Of a stretch of DNA of 64,000 bases, positions 35,932 to 44,947 are shown piece by piece. The notes below the pieces were generated by a model. The model searched no databases. It had not been told where the DNA came from and saw nothing but the letters and a program-made list of their open reading frames with translations. The stretch is from Candidatus Binatia bacterium (GTDB taxonomy: Bacteria > Desulfobacterota > Binatia > UBA12015): NCBI GenBank assembly GCA_029248525.1, contig JAQWJE010000049.1:887195-951194 (forward strand), read 5' to 3'. A program made the translations under genes and the position numbers. The number at the start of each line of letters is the position of its first letter. The stretch's first letter is position 1.

Positions 35932-36893
35932 TGCCCGCTTTACCCGGGTTTTTTTCCCGTGCCCCGGCCCGATCGATCCTCTGTCGATCCTTGTTTCGGT
36001 CGGCGATCGTGCTCGCGGTGCTGAGTACGGTACTGACTTCGTGCCTTTCACCGGAGCCGCGGCCTGCGGGGGCGCCTGTCGCGCTCGACGAGCACGGCCA
36101 ACCGGCAAGCCTTCTATCCGCATTTTTTGGACTCGATGGAGATTTGCCGCTGTTCGCCCGTCTTCTTCTCTGTCGAGGGGCCGCGGGAACAGACGGTATG
36201 CCGGTGGTCCTGTCTCATACGATCGACGCGCAAACTCTCGCGGCAGAGGATTTTCGCGTCTTCACTCGATCGGGGGCCGAGACAGCGCCCCTCTGTGTGA
36301 CTCTCCAGCCGGCTATGGATGAAGGCGAAGGCCGGACTGTGCTCCTCATCGGTGAGTTTGGCGATGCTGAGGAGGATCCGCCGGTGAAAGTGGAAGTGGT
36401 CGGCGAACTTCTGTCCGACGGCGCAACGGGTGGTCCGGTGAGCTTTCGTGGAAAGGCGATCGAGGTAACACCTTTGGAGGCCGGGCCAAGTCTCGTGCTG
36501 GCCGAGGTGATACCCGCCGAACAAAGGTCGACCTCGGGGCGGGGCTCTGCCTGCCCGCCGGACACCCGCCAGGTGGTCCGGGTGACCTGGGCTGGAGGTG
36601 TGTCACCCCCGCGCGGGACCGATGCCGGCGCAATCGAGCGCGCCCCGTATCGAGTGACGGTGGAACGTGCCGGGGGGCAGCGCGAGGAGATCACACCGGC
36701 GGCCATCGCGGATCTCGGCGACAATGATAACAACCACCATCTATGCCTCGATACCCGGGACCCGGCGATCTCGGTTTCCTTTCCGGCGGGACAGCTCGTG
36801 GACCCCAATCAGGACCTCAACCCTGCGACGAAACTTCGGATCAAGCCTGGCCCCGGCGCTCACCGCAAGACTACGGCGACGCGGCACGGATGA
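35931..36893 (+). CDS. Lipoprotein of unknown function
   Basis: About 320 residues. Start chosen because its ATG overlaps the TetR stop in TGATG, and the signal peptide (SAIVLAVLSTVLTSC) has a lipobox ending at Cys. The mature part is beta-rich: LLSAFFGLDGDLPLFARLL, HTIDAQTLAAEDFRVFTRSG, LCVTLQPAMDEGEG. The pattern of 'value, error in second field' phrases resembles Ig-like domains of surface lipoproteins, but I do not recognise the family. Its stop overlaps the next start by four bases. Location (regulator > lipoprotein > propeller) suggests a periplasmic or outer-membrane partner of the operon. Confidence 0.7.
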   Translation: MPALPGFFSRAPARSILCRSLFRSAIVLAVLSTVLTSCLSPEPRPAGAPVALDEHGQPASLLSAFFGLDGDLPLFARLLLCRGAAGTDGMPVVLSHTIDAQTLAAEDFRVFTRSGAETAPLCVTLQPAMDEGEGRTVLLIGEFGDAEEDPPVKVEVVGELLSDGATGGPVSFRGKAIEVTPLEAGPSLVLAEVIPAEQRSTSGRGSACPPDTRQVVRVTWAGGVSPPRGTDAGAIERAPYRVTVERAGGQREEITPAAIADLGDNDNNHHLCLDTRDPAISVSFPAGQLVDPNQDLNPATKLRIKPGPGAHRKTTATRHG

Positions 36894-38881
36894 CGGCTTT
36901 CTACAAGAAACTCCTCGGGGCTGTCGGGCTAGTGTTGGCCGCAGCCCTCGGCTTTGTCGTATGGGAAGTATTTTTCGATCAGGGTGGTCCGCATCACCCG
37001 AGAGTTTTCGGCCCCCCTGCGAAAACCAGCTGGAGGCCATCGGGGGCGCGTTCTGCGGGCGCCCATGGTTTCGATGTCATTCCCGAACCGACCACCTTCC
37101 ACGCCATCCACGTAGGCGTGATCAATTCGGATCATGTCTGGGGCGTGGCCGCCCCGATGTTCGCCCCTGATTGGGTGGCTGAGCCGTCCTATTTCGTGGG
37201 CAATGGTCCCACGTTTGATAACGAAGGCAATCTCTATTTCAGCCCCCGATTCTATCATGGGGATCGGGTGGCCGTGGTCTCTCTTGATGCGGATACGGGC
37301 GAACGGCGTTGGGCCATCCCCAGCCAGAGCGATCGCGAGACGATGAGTCCGGCTTTTGTGCTGAACGATCCGGACGACCCGGGATCCCAGATCCTGTACG
37401 TCGTCAGCTACACCCGGGCCATTGCGCTGCGGCCTGATGGGTCGGTGGTCTGGAGCATTCCCACCGGGTTGGAGCTTCCTCCGCGGGTGCCTGGAAAGAA
37501 CCCCGGCTCGGCCTTGCATAGTTTCAATTATCATCCGGTGACCGACTCGTTGATTACGGTTTCCAAGGCTGGAGAATTATTTGCCTTCGACCGAAAGACC
37601 GGCGCGTTGAAAACCCCTCTCGGCCAGATCCCGGGCGCGCCGGCCATCAGTGGCACGGGCGCCAGGATTCCCGGCTTTGTGACCAAGCGAGTCGATCCAT
37701 TGATGGATGCGGCTTTCGGCAAAACCGAGGGTGGTTTGAGCCTGTTCTCGTCGGCGGTGAATTATATTTATGGCGGCGGTGGTATTGTGACCAATTATTT
37801 CAGCATCGCTCCTGACACTAGCCGGATCTATATCGCGGCCACCGCGGAAGATGCAGAAGATGGCACCGAGGATGGGCGATCCGAAATCGGAGCCATCTAC
37901 GCACTGGACTTGGTGGAGGATGATGCCGGTGGCCTGGAATTCCGAATCCTGAATCGAGCTACTTTTCAGGGCGGCACGGGGTCGACCCCGGCGCTGAGCG
38001 CCGATGGCAGCCGGGTCTATGTGTCCGACAACCTGGGGCATGTGATCGCTTTGGACAGCGAATTGAACGAGATCTGGCGGTTTGATGTGGAAGAGCCGCT
38101 GGTGGGTTCGATCTCGGTGGCCTCCGACAACCATGAACTCTACGCGGTCACCCGCAATGACGTGATCCAGCTGGTCGACAATGGGGACCATGGTGTCCGG
38201 ACCTGGACAGCTAGGCTCAACGGCTTCGATGGCTACGCCAACGTGGATCGGCAATCCAATACGTTGACCGCGACCGTTACAGCCAATGGCGTCGTGGTCG
38301 GGATTGGCGGGGGCAAGTCGTTGTTCGGGTTCAACCTGATGCTGCACGTAGGCATGGGCCTGCTGGATCGGGAAACCGGAGAGTTGCGCTACTTTGCCGA
38401 AGGCCGGGAGGACTCTCTGGCGATGAGCACGGTAGCTCCGGATGGCAGTATCTATGTGGCGCACTCGCCGATTCGGCGGGCTGTCGGCAAGGCCATGTAT
38501 CCGGAGTTGACCCCGGAGCTGACCGGAGGCATCGCGCGCTATAAACCCGTTCGACTCGATCTGCTGGCACGGGATGCCATTTGCGCGGCCGAGGCTCGCG
38601 GTGCCAATGCGAGCACGCTTGACCCGACCACTCAGGCCGCAGCGCTGGATGCGGATCTTCGACAGACCAGAGTGCTGCTCGAGCAGGCTGCCGTCGCCAT
38701 CGGCAAGGCGGTTATGGATGGAGATCTTGGGCCGGGAGATGCCGGCACGTTGAACGGACTGCTGGAGAAAAGCTTGCCTGAATTGAATCCGGGAGATCTT
38801 GGCCGTGCGGTAGCGAATATGGCTGCCGCCTGCGCGCTCTTTCCCGAAGGCGATATGAAGGATCGGCCGGCCGCTCGTTGA
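36890..38881 (+). CDS. Membrane-anchored beta-propeller protein (PQQ-like repeats)
   Basis: About 663 residues. ATG overlaps the preceding stop (ATGA). An N-terminal anchor (LLGAVGLVLAAALGFVVWEVFF) is followed by repeated propeller blades: RVAVVSLDADTGERRWAIPS, VYVSDNLGHVIALDSELNEIWRFD, LYAVTRNDVIQLVDNGDHGVRTW, in the WD40/PQQ-like style. The final 100 residues are helical (AALDADLRQTRVLLEQAAVAIGKA). It is not recognisable as a PQQ alcohol dehydrogenase: no haem motif and no catalytic Asp-containing Trp-docking motif can be pointed out. A periplasmic binding or redox role in the operon is plausible; the DJ-1-like gene follows after 26 bases. Confidence 0.8.
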   Translation: MTAFYKKLLGAVGLVLAAALGFVVWEVFFDQGGPHHPRVFGPPAKTSWRPSGARSAGAHGFDVIPEPTTFHAIHVGVINSDHVWGVAAPMFAPDWVAEPSYFVGNGPTFDNEGNLYFSPRFYHGDRVAVVSLDADTGERRWAIPSQSDRETMSPAFVLNDPDDPGSQILYVVSYTRAIALRPDGSVVWSIPTGLELPPRVPGKNPGSALHSFNYHPVTDSLITVSKAGELFAFDRKTGALKTPLGQIPGAPAISGTGARIPGFVTKRVDPLMDAAFGKTEGGLSLFSSAVNYIYGGGGIVTNYFSIAPDTSRIYIAATAEDAEDGTEDGRSEIGAIYALDLVEDDAGGLEFRILNRATFQGGTGSTPALSADGSRVYVSDNLGHVIALDSELNEIWRFDVEEPLVGSISVASDNHELYAVTRNDVIQLVDNGDHGVRTWTARLNGFDGYANVDRQSNTLTATVTANGVVVGIGGGKSLFGFNLMLHVGMGLLDRETGELRYFAEGREDSLAMSTVAPDGSIYVAHSPIRRAVGKAMYPELTPELTGGIARYKPVRLDLLARDAICAAEARGANASTLDPTTQAAALDADLRQTRVLLEQAAVAIGKAVMDGDLGPGDAGTLNGLLEKSLPELNPGDLGRAVANMAAACALFPEGDMKDRPAAR

Positions 38882-38907
38882 GGCTGCAAGAAAGGCAGAA
38901 TGCTGTG

Positions 38908-39765
38908 ATGAAAAAACTCTTTGCAGGGCTGGCGATTGGACTTGGGGTGGTCGGTGTTTTTGTCCTCCTCCTCCCACAAATTCTGCATACGTTGGGCATG
39001 CATCCGGAGTATACGGGCCCCAGCTTCGACCTGCCGGGGAAACGCGCCCTGGTGATTACCACCAGTCATGATGTTCTTGCCGCACCGGGCGAAACCGAGG
39101 GTCCACCCACAGGAGTTGTAGCCTCTGAAATGACCCACCCCTATTACGTTTTTCTTGATGGTGGAATGCAGGTGGATGTGGCGAGCATCGACGGCGGCAA
39201 GATCCCGGTTGCCCCGAATTCCCTTTCGCGGACGTCGTCTACGCCCGAGACCAGACGGTTCCAGAAGGACTCCATCTTTCAGGCCAAGGTCGAGAATTCG
39301 ATCAAGATCGACGATCTTGATTTCGGCGACTACGATATCATTTTCCTTGCCGGAGGATGGGGGGCGGCCTACGACCTCGGCTATTCCCCGGTGCTGGCGG
39401 AGAAGATCAGCAGTGCCTACTACGCCGAAGGCAAGCCGGTGATCGGCGGCGTTTGTCACGGGGTGCTGGGCTTGATCAAGGCGAAAGACCGCGATGGTAA
39501 TTTGTTGATCGCGGGTCGTCGCATGACCGGGGTCAGCGACAAGCAGATCCAGGAACTCAACATTGAAATTACCCCGCAGCACCCGGAAACAGAATTGCGC
39601 AAGGCCGGTGCTCGATACGAAAGCCGCAGCGCGTTTCGCGATGTCTTTGCCACGCACACGGTTGTGGATGAGGAACGCCGTTTCGTGACGGGACAAAACC
39701 AGAACTCCAGCAGTGAAACCGCGCATCAGATGATGCAGGTCCTTGCCGAAAGGCCGGCGACTTGA
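38908..39765 (+). CDS. Membrane-anchored DJ-1/PfpI-family protein
   Basis: About 285 residues. A membrane anchor (LFAGLAIGLGVVGVFVLLLP) is followed by a DJ-1/PfpI/class I glutamine-amidotransferase-like domain: RALVITTSHDVL, IIFLAGGWGAAYDLG, and a nucleophile elbow IGGVCHGVLGLI with Cys and a following His. The Glu that activates Cys in this family may be in SEMTHPYYVF. Relatives include Hsp31-like glyoxalases/deglycases, peptidase-like and amide-handling proteins; the exact reaction is unknown. An anchored form is uncommon. Start at 38908 is the first ATG; a GTG one codon earlier has a better-placed AAAGG. It ends four bases into the next gene. Confidence 0.8.
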   Translation: MKKLFAGLAIGLGVVGVFVLLLPQILHTLGMHPEYTGPSFDLPGKRALVITTSHDVLAAPGETEGPPTGVVASEMTHPYYVFLDGGMQVDVASIDGGKIPVAPNSLSRTSSTPETRRFQKDSIFQAKVENSIKIDDLDFGDYDIIFLAGGWGAAYDLGYSPVLAEKISSAYYAEGKPVIGGVCHGVLGLIKAKDRDGNLLIAGRRMTGVSDKQIQELNIEITPQHPETELRKAGARYESRSAFRDVFATHTVVDEERRFVTGQNQNSSSETAHQMMQVLAERPAT

Positions 39766-40142
39766 TCAATACGGCGCTCAAGATCGTGCTGGGTTTGGCC
39801 GGGACCCTGTTTTTGTTCAACGGTGTGCGCTGGCTGGTCGTCCCGGGTGAAATTGCACCTGCTGTCGGTCTGTCCGTGGCGGAGGGGCTTGGGTTGAGCA
39901 CGCTCGTGGGGGACCTTGCGAGCTTCTTTATGGCCATGGGCAGTTTCGTGCTGATTGCTCTGATCACGGAACGCCGTACCTGGTACTACCCACCCATCAT
40001 GATGCTGACGATCACGGCGCTCGGTCGCATCATCGCCTGGCTGTTGCACGACGCCACCCTTGCTGTCGGTCCGATCCGGGTCGAGGTGGTGGTGGCGCTG
40101 CTTTTGTTTTTTGCCTCTCGTCGCCTGCCGAAAGAGGCTTGA
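39762..40142 (+). CDS. Small integral-membrane protein (DUF4345-like)
   Basis: 126 residues, about four membrane helices (ALKIVLGLAGTLFLFNGVRWL, LASFFMAMGSFVLIALI, IMMLTITALGRIIAWLLHD, VEVVVALLLFFASRR). Length and layout resemble DUF4345 or DoxX-like small membrane proteins. It begins with TTG overlapping the preceding stop (TTGA), with AAAGG upstream, so the unusual start codon is supported by coupling. It ends five bases before the sulfatase ATG. No function is known. Confidence 0.65.
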   Translation: MINTALKIVLGLAGTLFLFNGVRWLVVPGEIAPAVGLSVAEGLGLSTLVGDLASFFMAMGSFVLIALITERRTWYYPPIMMLTITALGRIIAWLLHDATLAVGPIRVEVVVALLLFFASRRLPKEA

Positions 40143-40146
40143 ACGG

Positions 40147-41943
40147 ATGGGACGACGTTTGTTGCCGCAGGGGTTGTTTTGCTCTGCTCTGCTCCTTGTC
40201 TTCTCCAGCATGCCGGCACGGGGGGCCGAATCCGCCCGTCCCAATATCGTCTTTATTCTGGCCGATGATCTCGGCTACACGGATATCGCGTCTTACGGCA
40301 GCGAGGTTCATACGCCAGCGCTGGATGCCTTGGCCGCCCAGGGCACGAGTTTTACGAACTACCACACGGCCGCGAACTGCGCGCCGGCAAGAGCGATGCT
40401 GCTCACCGGCGTCGACAGTCATCTGGCCGGGGTGCCCAATATTCCCGAAATGTTGTCTCCCGCGCAGCGGCGTCACGAAAACTATCAAGGGGTGCTCGGC
40501 GATGATGTTGTGACTGTAGCGACGCTTCTGGAGGGCGCGGGCTACCACACCTACATGGCCGGAAAATGGCATTTGGGCATGGAGCCAACTAAGCGGCCCA
40601 GCCGTCGCGGCTTTGAGCGCACCGTCGCGATGATGGATTCGGGAGCGGATCATTGGGAACAGCGGCCCTACCTTCCCATCTATGATCAGGCGAATTGGTT
40701 TGCTGATGGCGAGCGGTTTTCCCTGCCGGAGGATTTCTATTCTTCACGCTTTCTGGTCGACAGCATGATCAAATTCATCGGCAGCAATCTGCAGGACGGC
40801 GAGCCATTTTTTGCATACTTGCCATTCATGGCGGTGCACTCGCCTGTGCAGGCCCCCCAGCAATTCATCGATCGTTATATGGGCGTCTACGATTCGGGTT
40901 GGGATGCCTTGCGCGAGCAGCGCAAGCAACGGGCAGAAGACCTCGGCATCGTTCCGGAAGATACGCCGATGGTGCGGATGGAGAGCACCGGCGAGTGGGA
41001 CGCGCTCAGCCCCGAGGAAAAGCGGTATCAGGCAAAACGAATGGCCGTGTATGCCGGCATGATCGAGGCCATGGATTTCCATATCGGTCGCCTGGTCGAG
41101 TTCCTCAAGGCAAGCGGGCAATACGAAAATACCATTTTCATTTTCACCTCGGATAACGGGAGTGAAGCCAGCGGCTCGGCGGAGCCCAGAGCGTTTCGGG
41201 AGCGAGTGGGGCCCGAGAACATGGGCTACAACCTGGACTATGAGAACTTGGGATTGAAAGGCAGCTTCAGCATGATCGGCCCCAGCTTCGGCAGCGCCTC
41301 GGCCAGTCCTCTCGCGTACTACAAGTTTTATGCGGGCGAGGGCGGGCTGCGCGTGCCTTTGATCATTGCCGGAGAACCTCTTGGCCCCGGCCAGTCCCTC
41401 ACGGCGGCCTTCGCCTGGGTCACCGATATCACCCCGACCATCTTGTCTCTGACCGGCGTCTTGCCGCCTGAGGAGCGCTATGGGGGGCGACCGGTCGAGG
41501 CCATGACCGGGCGAGATCTGACGCCGATTCTTTCGGGTTCCGCGGACCGAGTCTATGGCGCGGGCGATGCGATTGGCTACGAGTTGGCCGGTCACGGTGT
41601 TTTGTTCGAGGGCGACTACAAATTGGTGATCAATCAGCCGCCGGTCGGCGATGCCCAATGGCGCCTTTTCAACATTGTCACAGATCCGGGCGAGACAGCC
41701 GATCTGGCCGCGTTAGAGCCACTTCGCTTTCAACGAATGTTGGCGCGTTATCAGCAGTACCGAGACGAGAATCGCGTCCTCGAGCTAGCCACGGGCGATA
41801 ACCCCCGCCAACAAATTGTCCTCAATTTATTCCTGCAATACCGGGATGCCGCGGTGGTGGTCTTGTTGACGATGTTGCTCCTGCTCCCGTTCCTCGTTGC
41901 GTATCGCATGAAGCGAAAGTCCGACCAGAAGCCATTGGCCTGA
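40147..41943 (+). CDS. Arylsulfatase family sulfatase, exported
   Basis: About 598 residues. The signal peptide (LLPQGLFCSALLLVFSSMPARG) leads to an alkaline-phosphatase-fold sulfatase: NIVFILADDLG (metal Asp residues D40-D41), AANCAPARA with the C78-A-P-A-R82 motif (CxPxR) in which Cys is converted to formylglycine, MAGKWHLG and FTSDNGSEAS. A C-terminal hydrophobic segment (AAVVVLLTMLLLLPFLVAYRMKRK) is a membrane tail. It would release sulfate from an organic ester in the periplasm. The gene needs an anaerobic or aerobic formylglycine-generating system, not in the window. Preceding and following genes are in one operon. Confidence 0.9.
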   Translation: MGRRLLPQGLFCSALLLVFSSMPARGAESARPNIVFILADDLGYTDIASYGSEVHTPALDALAAQGTSFTNYHTAANCAPARAMLLTGVDSHLAGVPNIPEMLSPAQRRHENYQGVLGDDVVTVATLLEGAGYHTYMAGKWHLGMEPTKRPSRRGFERTVAMMDSGADHWEQRPYLPIYDQANWFADGERFSLPEDFYSSRFLVDSMIKFIGSNLQDGEPFFAYLPFMAVHSPVQAPQQFIDRYMGVYDSGWDALREQRKQRAEDLGIVPEDTPMVRMESTGEWDALSPEEKRYQAKRMAVYAGMIEAMDFHIGRLVEFLKASGQYENTIFIFTSDNGSEASGSAEPRAFRERVGPENMGYNLDYENLGLKGSFSMIGPSFGSASASPLAYYKFYAGEGGLRVPLIIAGEPLGPGQSLTAAFAWVTDITPTILSLTGVLPPEERYGGRPVEAMTGRDLTPILSGSADRVYGAGDAIGYELAGHGVLFEGDYKLVINQPPVGDAQWRLFNIVTDPGETADLAALEPLRFQRMLARYQQYRDENRVLELATGDNPRQQIVLNLFLQYRDAAVVVLLTMLLLLPFLVAYRMKRKSDQKPLA

Positions 41944-41956
41944 GAAGGAAAGCATT

Positions 41957-42874
41957 ATGAAGATCAAAAGAACTCCCGATGAACGATTTGCCGACCTGCA
42001 GGATTTCCCTTTCGAGCCCCATTACGCCGAAGTGCAGGATGGTGACGGCGGCCGCCTGAGAATCCATTATCTGGACGAGGGCGACCCGAGTGCGGATCCG
42101 ATTGTGTTGATGCATGGAAACCCGGCCTGGTGCTATCTCTACCGCAAGCTGATTCCGGCTCTGGTCGCGGCAGGCCATCGCGTGGTCACGCCTGATCTGG
42201 TCGGGTTTGGCCGATCCGACAAGCCGACAGAATACGACGACTACAGCTATTTGCGGCATGTGAGCTGGATGCAGCAATGGCTGGAGCAAGTCGACCTCGA
42301 ACGGATTACGCTGTTCTGTCAGGACTGGGGTGGCTTGATCGGATTGCGTTTGGTGGCGGCAAATCCGGATCGGTTTACGCGGGTGTTGGCCTCGAATACC
42401 AGTCTCCCCACCGGCGACGAGAAGTTGCCCCAGCCATTTCTGGATTGGCAAATATTCTCGCGCGAGGTCGAGAATTACGACCTCGGTGTGATTATTGCCA
42501 TGGGGTGTGTGGCCCCGATCGCCGACGAGGTGATCGCAGCCTACAACGCGCCTTTCCCGGATGAGACCTACAAGGCCGGCGCACGGGTTTTCGCCTCATT
42601 GGTGCCGCATGACCGTGAGCATCCTGCCTTTGTCGCTAATCGGAGTGCCTGGGAAAACCTCGAGAATTTTCAGAAGCCCTTCCTGACCGCTTTCAGTGAT
42701 AGGGACCCGATGACCAAGGGTGCGGATGCACCGATGCGCAAGAGAATCCCCGGCGCCGCCGATCAGCCGCATACGATAATCAAGGGCGCGGGGCATTTTC
42801 TGCAGGAAGAGCGCCCCGAGGAACTGATCGAGGTCTTGCTCAATTTTATCGAGGGGGAACCCGCGCCTGAGTAA
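41957..42874 (+). CDS. Haloalkane dehalogenase (HLD-I-like)
   Basis: 305 residues. AAGGA precedes the ATG. It fits haloalkane dehalogenases: HGNPAWCYLYRKLIP near residues 53-68, nucleophile motif CQDWGGLIGLR (Asp123, with the halide-binding Trp124), the general acid at AFSDRDP (about 248) and His280 in KGAGHFLQEE. The position of the acid after the cap region and W164 in FLDWQIFS agree with the HLD-I subgroup. Such enzymes turn C-Cl or C-Br compounds into alcohols plus halide. Close relatives include epoxide hydrolases, but the DW pair argues for a dehalogenase. No signal peptide, so cytoplasmic. Last gene of the TetR operon. Confidence 0.85.
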   Translation: MKIKRTPDERFADLQDFPFEPHYAEVQDGDGGRLRIHYLDEGDPSADPIVLMHGNPAWCYLYRKLIPALVAAGHRVVTPDLVGFGRSDKPTEYDDYSYLRHVSWMQQWLEQVDLERITLFCQDWGGLIGLRLVAANPDRFTRVLASNTSLPTGDEKLPQPFLDWQIFSREVENYDLGVIIAMGCVAPIADEVIAAYNAPFPDETYKAGARVFASLVPHDREHPAFVANRSAWENLENFQKPFLTAFSDRDPMTKGADAPMRKRIPGAADQPHTIIKGAGHFLQEERPEELIEVLLNFIEGEPAPE

Positions 42875-43264
42875 CTGATTTTGGCGGATTGGAATGCTCC
42901 GTTTGGGACTCGGTCATTTTCTGGAAAACTGCAGGGCCTCCGATCCGCGCGAAAGCTCCCGTTCACGGACAGGGGGCGAATTGCTGGTGATTGCCCCACG
43001 CACGGTATCGTAGTTGAGAGGATGAAGAACATCGGCACCTCGACCATGCTGAACTCGATTTCGATGGGGTGCCTGTGGCACCCAAGGCTACAAGTACAGG
43101 GATCGGTTGTTCACCGAGAGCGGAACGCAGAGCATTTTTTGCGCGGGAGCGACGCGGACAAAGCCAAGATCATCCGGAAGGGGCGGGGTGAAGCTGCGAC
43201 AGAAATAGATCGTCCATCCGATTTCGCTCGCGCGCGCTCGCAGGCCGGGTCGCGGCGTTGCACG
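42875..43264. other. Intergenic, 390 bases, no gene seen
   Basis: I see no gene, tRNA or strong hairpin in this stretch. The frames here are shadows of neither gene and lack a family resemblance. It separates the operon ending with the dehalogenase from the convergent MpaB-like oxygenase gene. Confidence 0.5.
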
Positions 43265-44584
43265 CTAGGTCGCGGCGTTCACGGTGTACTGGCCCGGGTC
43301 GGTCACGAAGTCGGCGTGGCCGTAGGTGTCCAGCAGGCGCGCGATTTTGGCGTTGAGTCGGCGGTCGATCCATGCCGACAGCCCCGGCACCTTCAGTCCT
43401 ATGCGATAGAATGCCGCATTGGTGCTGATGACGCCCGCTGCAATTGCCGCGGCCAACTTCTCGGTCCGGCTGAAGGTGATTCCCATCGTTCTGGCCTGTG
43501 CTGCATCGCCACTCAGGAAGCTGTTGATGAGCACGAACCGGGAAAAGCCGTTTTCAAGCCAGCTATGCAGCTTTCCCCGGATCGAAGATCGATCAAACAG
43601 GTCCGCCTCCATCGTGCCCCGCACAAGGGTGCCGCATGTTTCGTCGTCATAGGCCTCGCGCAGTGTGATGTGGCGAGCCATCAGAAGATCGATGATCTCC
43701 CGGGGTGTCTCGCCGAGCAGGTCCTGCGGTAGTCCGAGCAGGAAGCAGCGATAGCGGGACAATTCCACCGTGGCTCTCTGCGCTTCAGTGAACTCCGTGA
43801 TTCCCTTGCGCAAAAGCCGGGCGGACATCAGGAACGTGCCGATGGTGCCCGCAGGCATCTGGTCGACCTGCGGGATCGGGATGCCGTAGGTGCCCACGTC
43901 CCATTTGCCTGAACTGAGAAGGTGGAAGCGCACCATCGAGTGCATCAAACGCACCTTGGCCGCCGCCTGAAATCCCTTACCGTAGCGCTCAAGTGCGCCA
44001 GGCAGCGTCGTGGCGGTAAAGAAGCTCGCGGTCTCGAAGACGCGCTTGGCAGATGCTTCGTCGGACAAGGTGCCCGTCATGGTCATCGGAAGCGCAGCGT
44101 ATTTGTTCAGGAAGGTCGCGAGAAAAGCGCCGCGAATTGCAAACGGGGTGCCTGCGGCCATTGGAATCCGCTCGTCGCGCGCTCCGGCTTCGACCAAATC
44201 CATATCGACCCACTCGGGTGTGTTCTCCATGGCGCGAATGAAGGCCACGAGTTCGGGCGGGGCGTTCTCGACATTCTCCACTCCTTTTTCGCAAGCCGCA
44301 TCCAGCATCTGGATCAAGACGGGGAAGCCGAACTCGGGGATCAGGGCGGCATAGGCGTCAGAGACGCGGTCGCCGGTCATTGTCGAGTTGCGCACGCGCT
44401 CGAGCAGGTCGGGGTTGTCGAAGACGGGTGCGACCATCGACCGAAGCTTGTCGAAGCGCTCGTCGTCCAGCTTGGCTTGGGTATCGAGACGCTCGGGCAC
44501 GGTCGAGAAATCGACCCCGCCGTAGATCCCGGGAATTTCTTCGCGCTGCCGTTGGACGAAGTCGGAATACTCTGGTGTCGACAT
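43265..44584 (-). CDS. MpaB-family oxygenase (DUF2236-like)
   Basis: About 439 residues. The best-fitting family is the MpaB/rubber-oxygenase-like (DUF2236) group, haem or iron proteins implicated in oxidative cleavage of unsaturated chains: NTPEWVDMDLVEAGARDERI, a HLLSSGKWDVGTYGIPIPQVDQ block and TFLMSARLLRKGITEF are the conserved parts. Start is uncertain: I use ATG 44584 (MSTPEYSDFVQRQ), with GGAAA nearby; ATGs at 44614 and 44662 are possible. No signal peptide. It is divergent from the COG0523-type gene. The substrate is unknown. Confidence 0.75.
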   Translation of the reverse strand: MSTPEYSDFVQRQREEIPGIYGGVDFSTVPERLDTQAKLDDERFDKLRSMVAPVFDNPDLLERVRNSTMTGDRVSDAYAALIPEFGFPVLIQMLDAACEKGVENVENAPPELVAFIRAMENTPEWVDMDLVEAGARDERIPMAAGTPFAIRGAFLATFLNKYAALPMTMTGTLSDEASAKRVFETASFFTATTLPGALERYGKGFQAAAKVRLMHSMVRFHLLSSGKWDVGTYGIPIPQVDQMPAGTIGTFLMSARLLRKGITEFTEAQRATVELSRYRCFLLGLPQDLLGETPREIIDLLMARHITLREAYDDETCGTLVRGTMEADLFDRSSIRGKLHSWLENGFSRFVLINSFLSGDAAQARTMGITFSRTEKLAAAIAAGVISTNAAFYRIGLKVPGLSAWIDRRLNAKIARLLDTYGHADFVTDPGQYTVNAAT

Positions 44585-44796
44585 GTTTCCAGTGAACCAA
44601 GTGATCAGCCGCATGTCGAGCTTTGGGATCTCGACTCCGAGCCTGCGAACGAGCAAGGTCATCGCCGCGAAATAGTGAACTTGCAGGCAGGATATGCTGC
44701 TGCGGGGACGAGGATCTCCTTTGATTGGAGGAGGGGGGCACTGCGAAAAGTCCTGAGTAGGTTGTGCATCAGAGCATGTTTTCCGCGCCCTCCTTA

Positions 44797-44832
44797 ATGC
44801 AATCAGATTGCAATTGCGGCATAGATGCGTTA
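44797..44832. promoter_or_regulatory. Palindromic element, copy 1 (TGCAATCAGATTGCA)
   Basis: A 15-bp 6-3-6 palindrome (44798-44812) followed 11 bases later by GATGCGTTA (44824-44832). The same palindrome-11-bases-GATGCGTTA arrangement recurs at 52087-52121. It lies 136 bases upstream of the COG0523-type start and in the gap to the divergent oxygenase gene. It has the size of a Fur/Zur-type site, but could be a conserved repeat or part of a coding fragment; see findings. Confidence 0.4.
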
Positions 44833-44947
44833 ACTTCAAAGCCGAATTGGTGTGGATTCAGCAGACAAATTGTTGCTCGATTGGCTCGGTCCGACTCGAC
44901 GGGGTGGGCGAACGCATCGCAGCCGTCGCGTGAGGAAATAGTAGACG

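Noticed and set aside
42875..43264. Search for a tRNA or small RNA in the 390-base gap
   Set aside because: No cloverleaf, conserved T-loop (GGTTCRAATCC) or terminator hairpin could be found by eye.
44798..44812. Firm naming of the palindrome as a Zur box
   Set aside because: No Zur gene is in the window, the sequence does not match a consensus I can state with confidence, and the second copy lies in a terminator.
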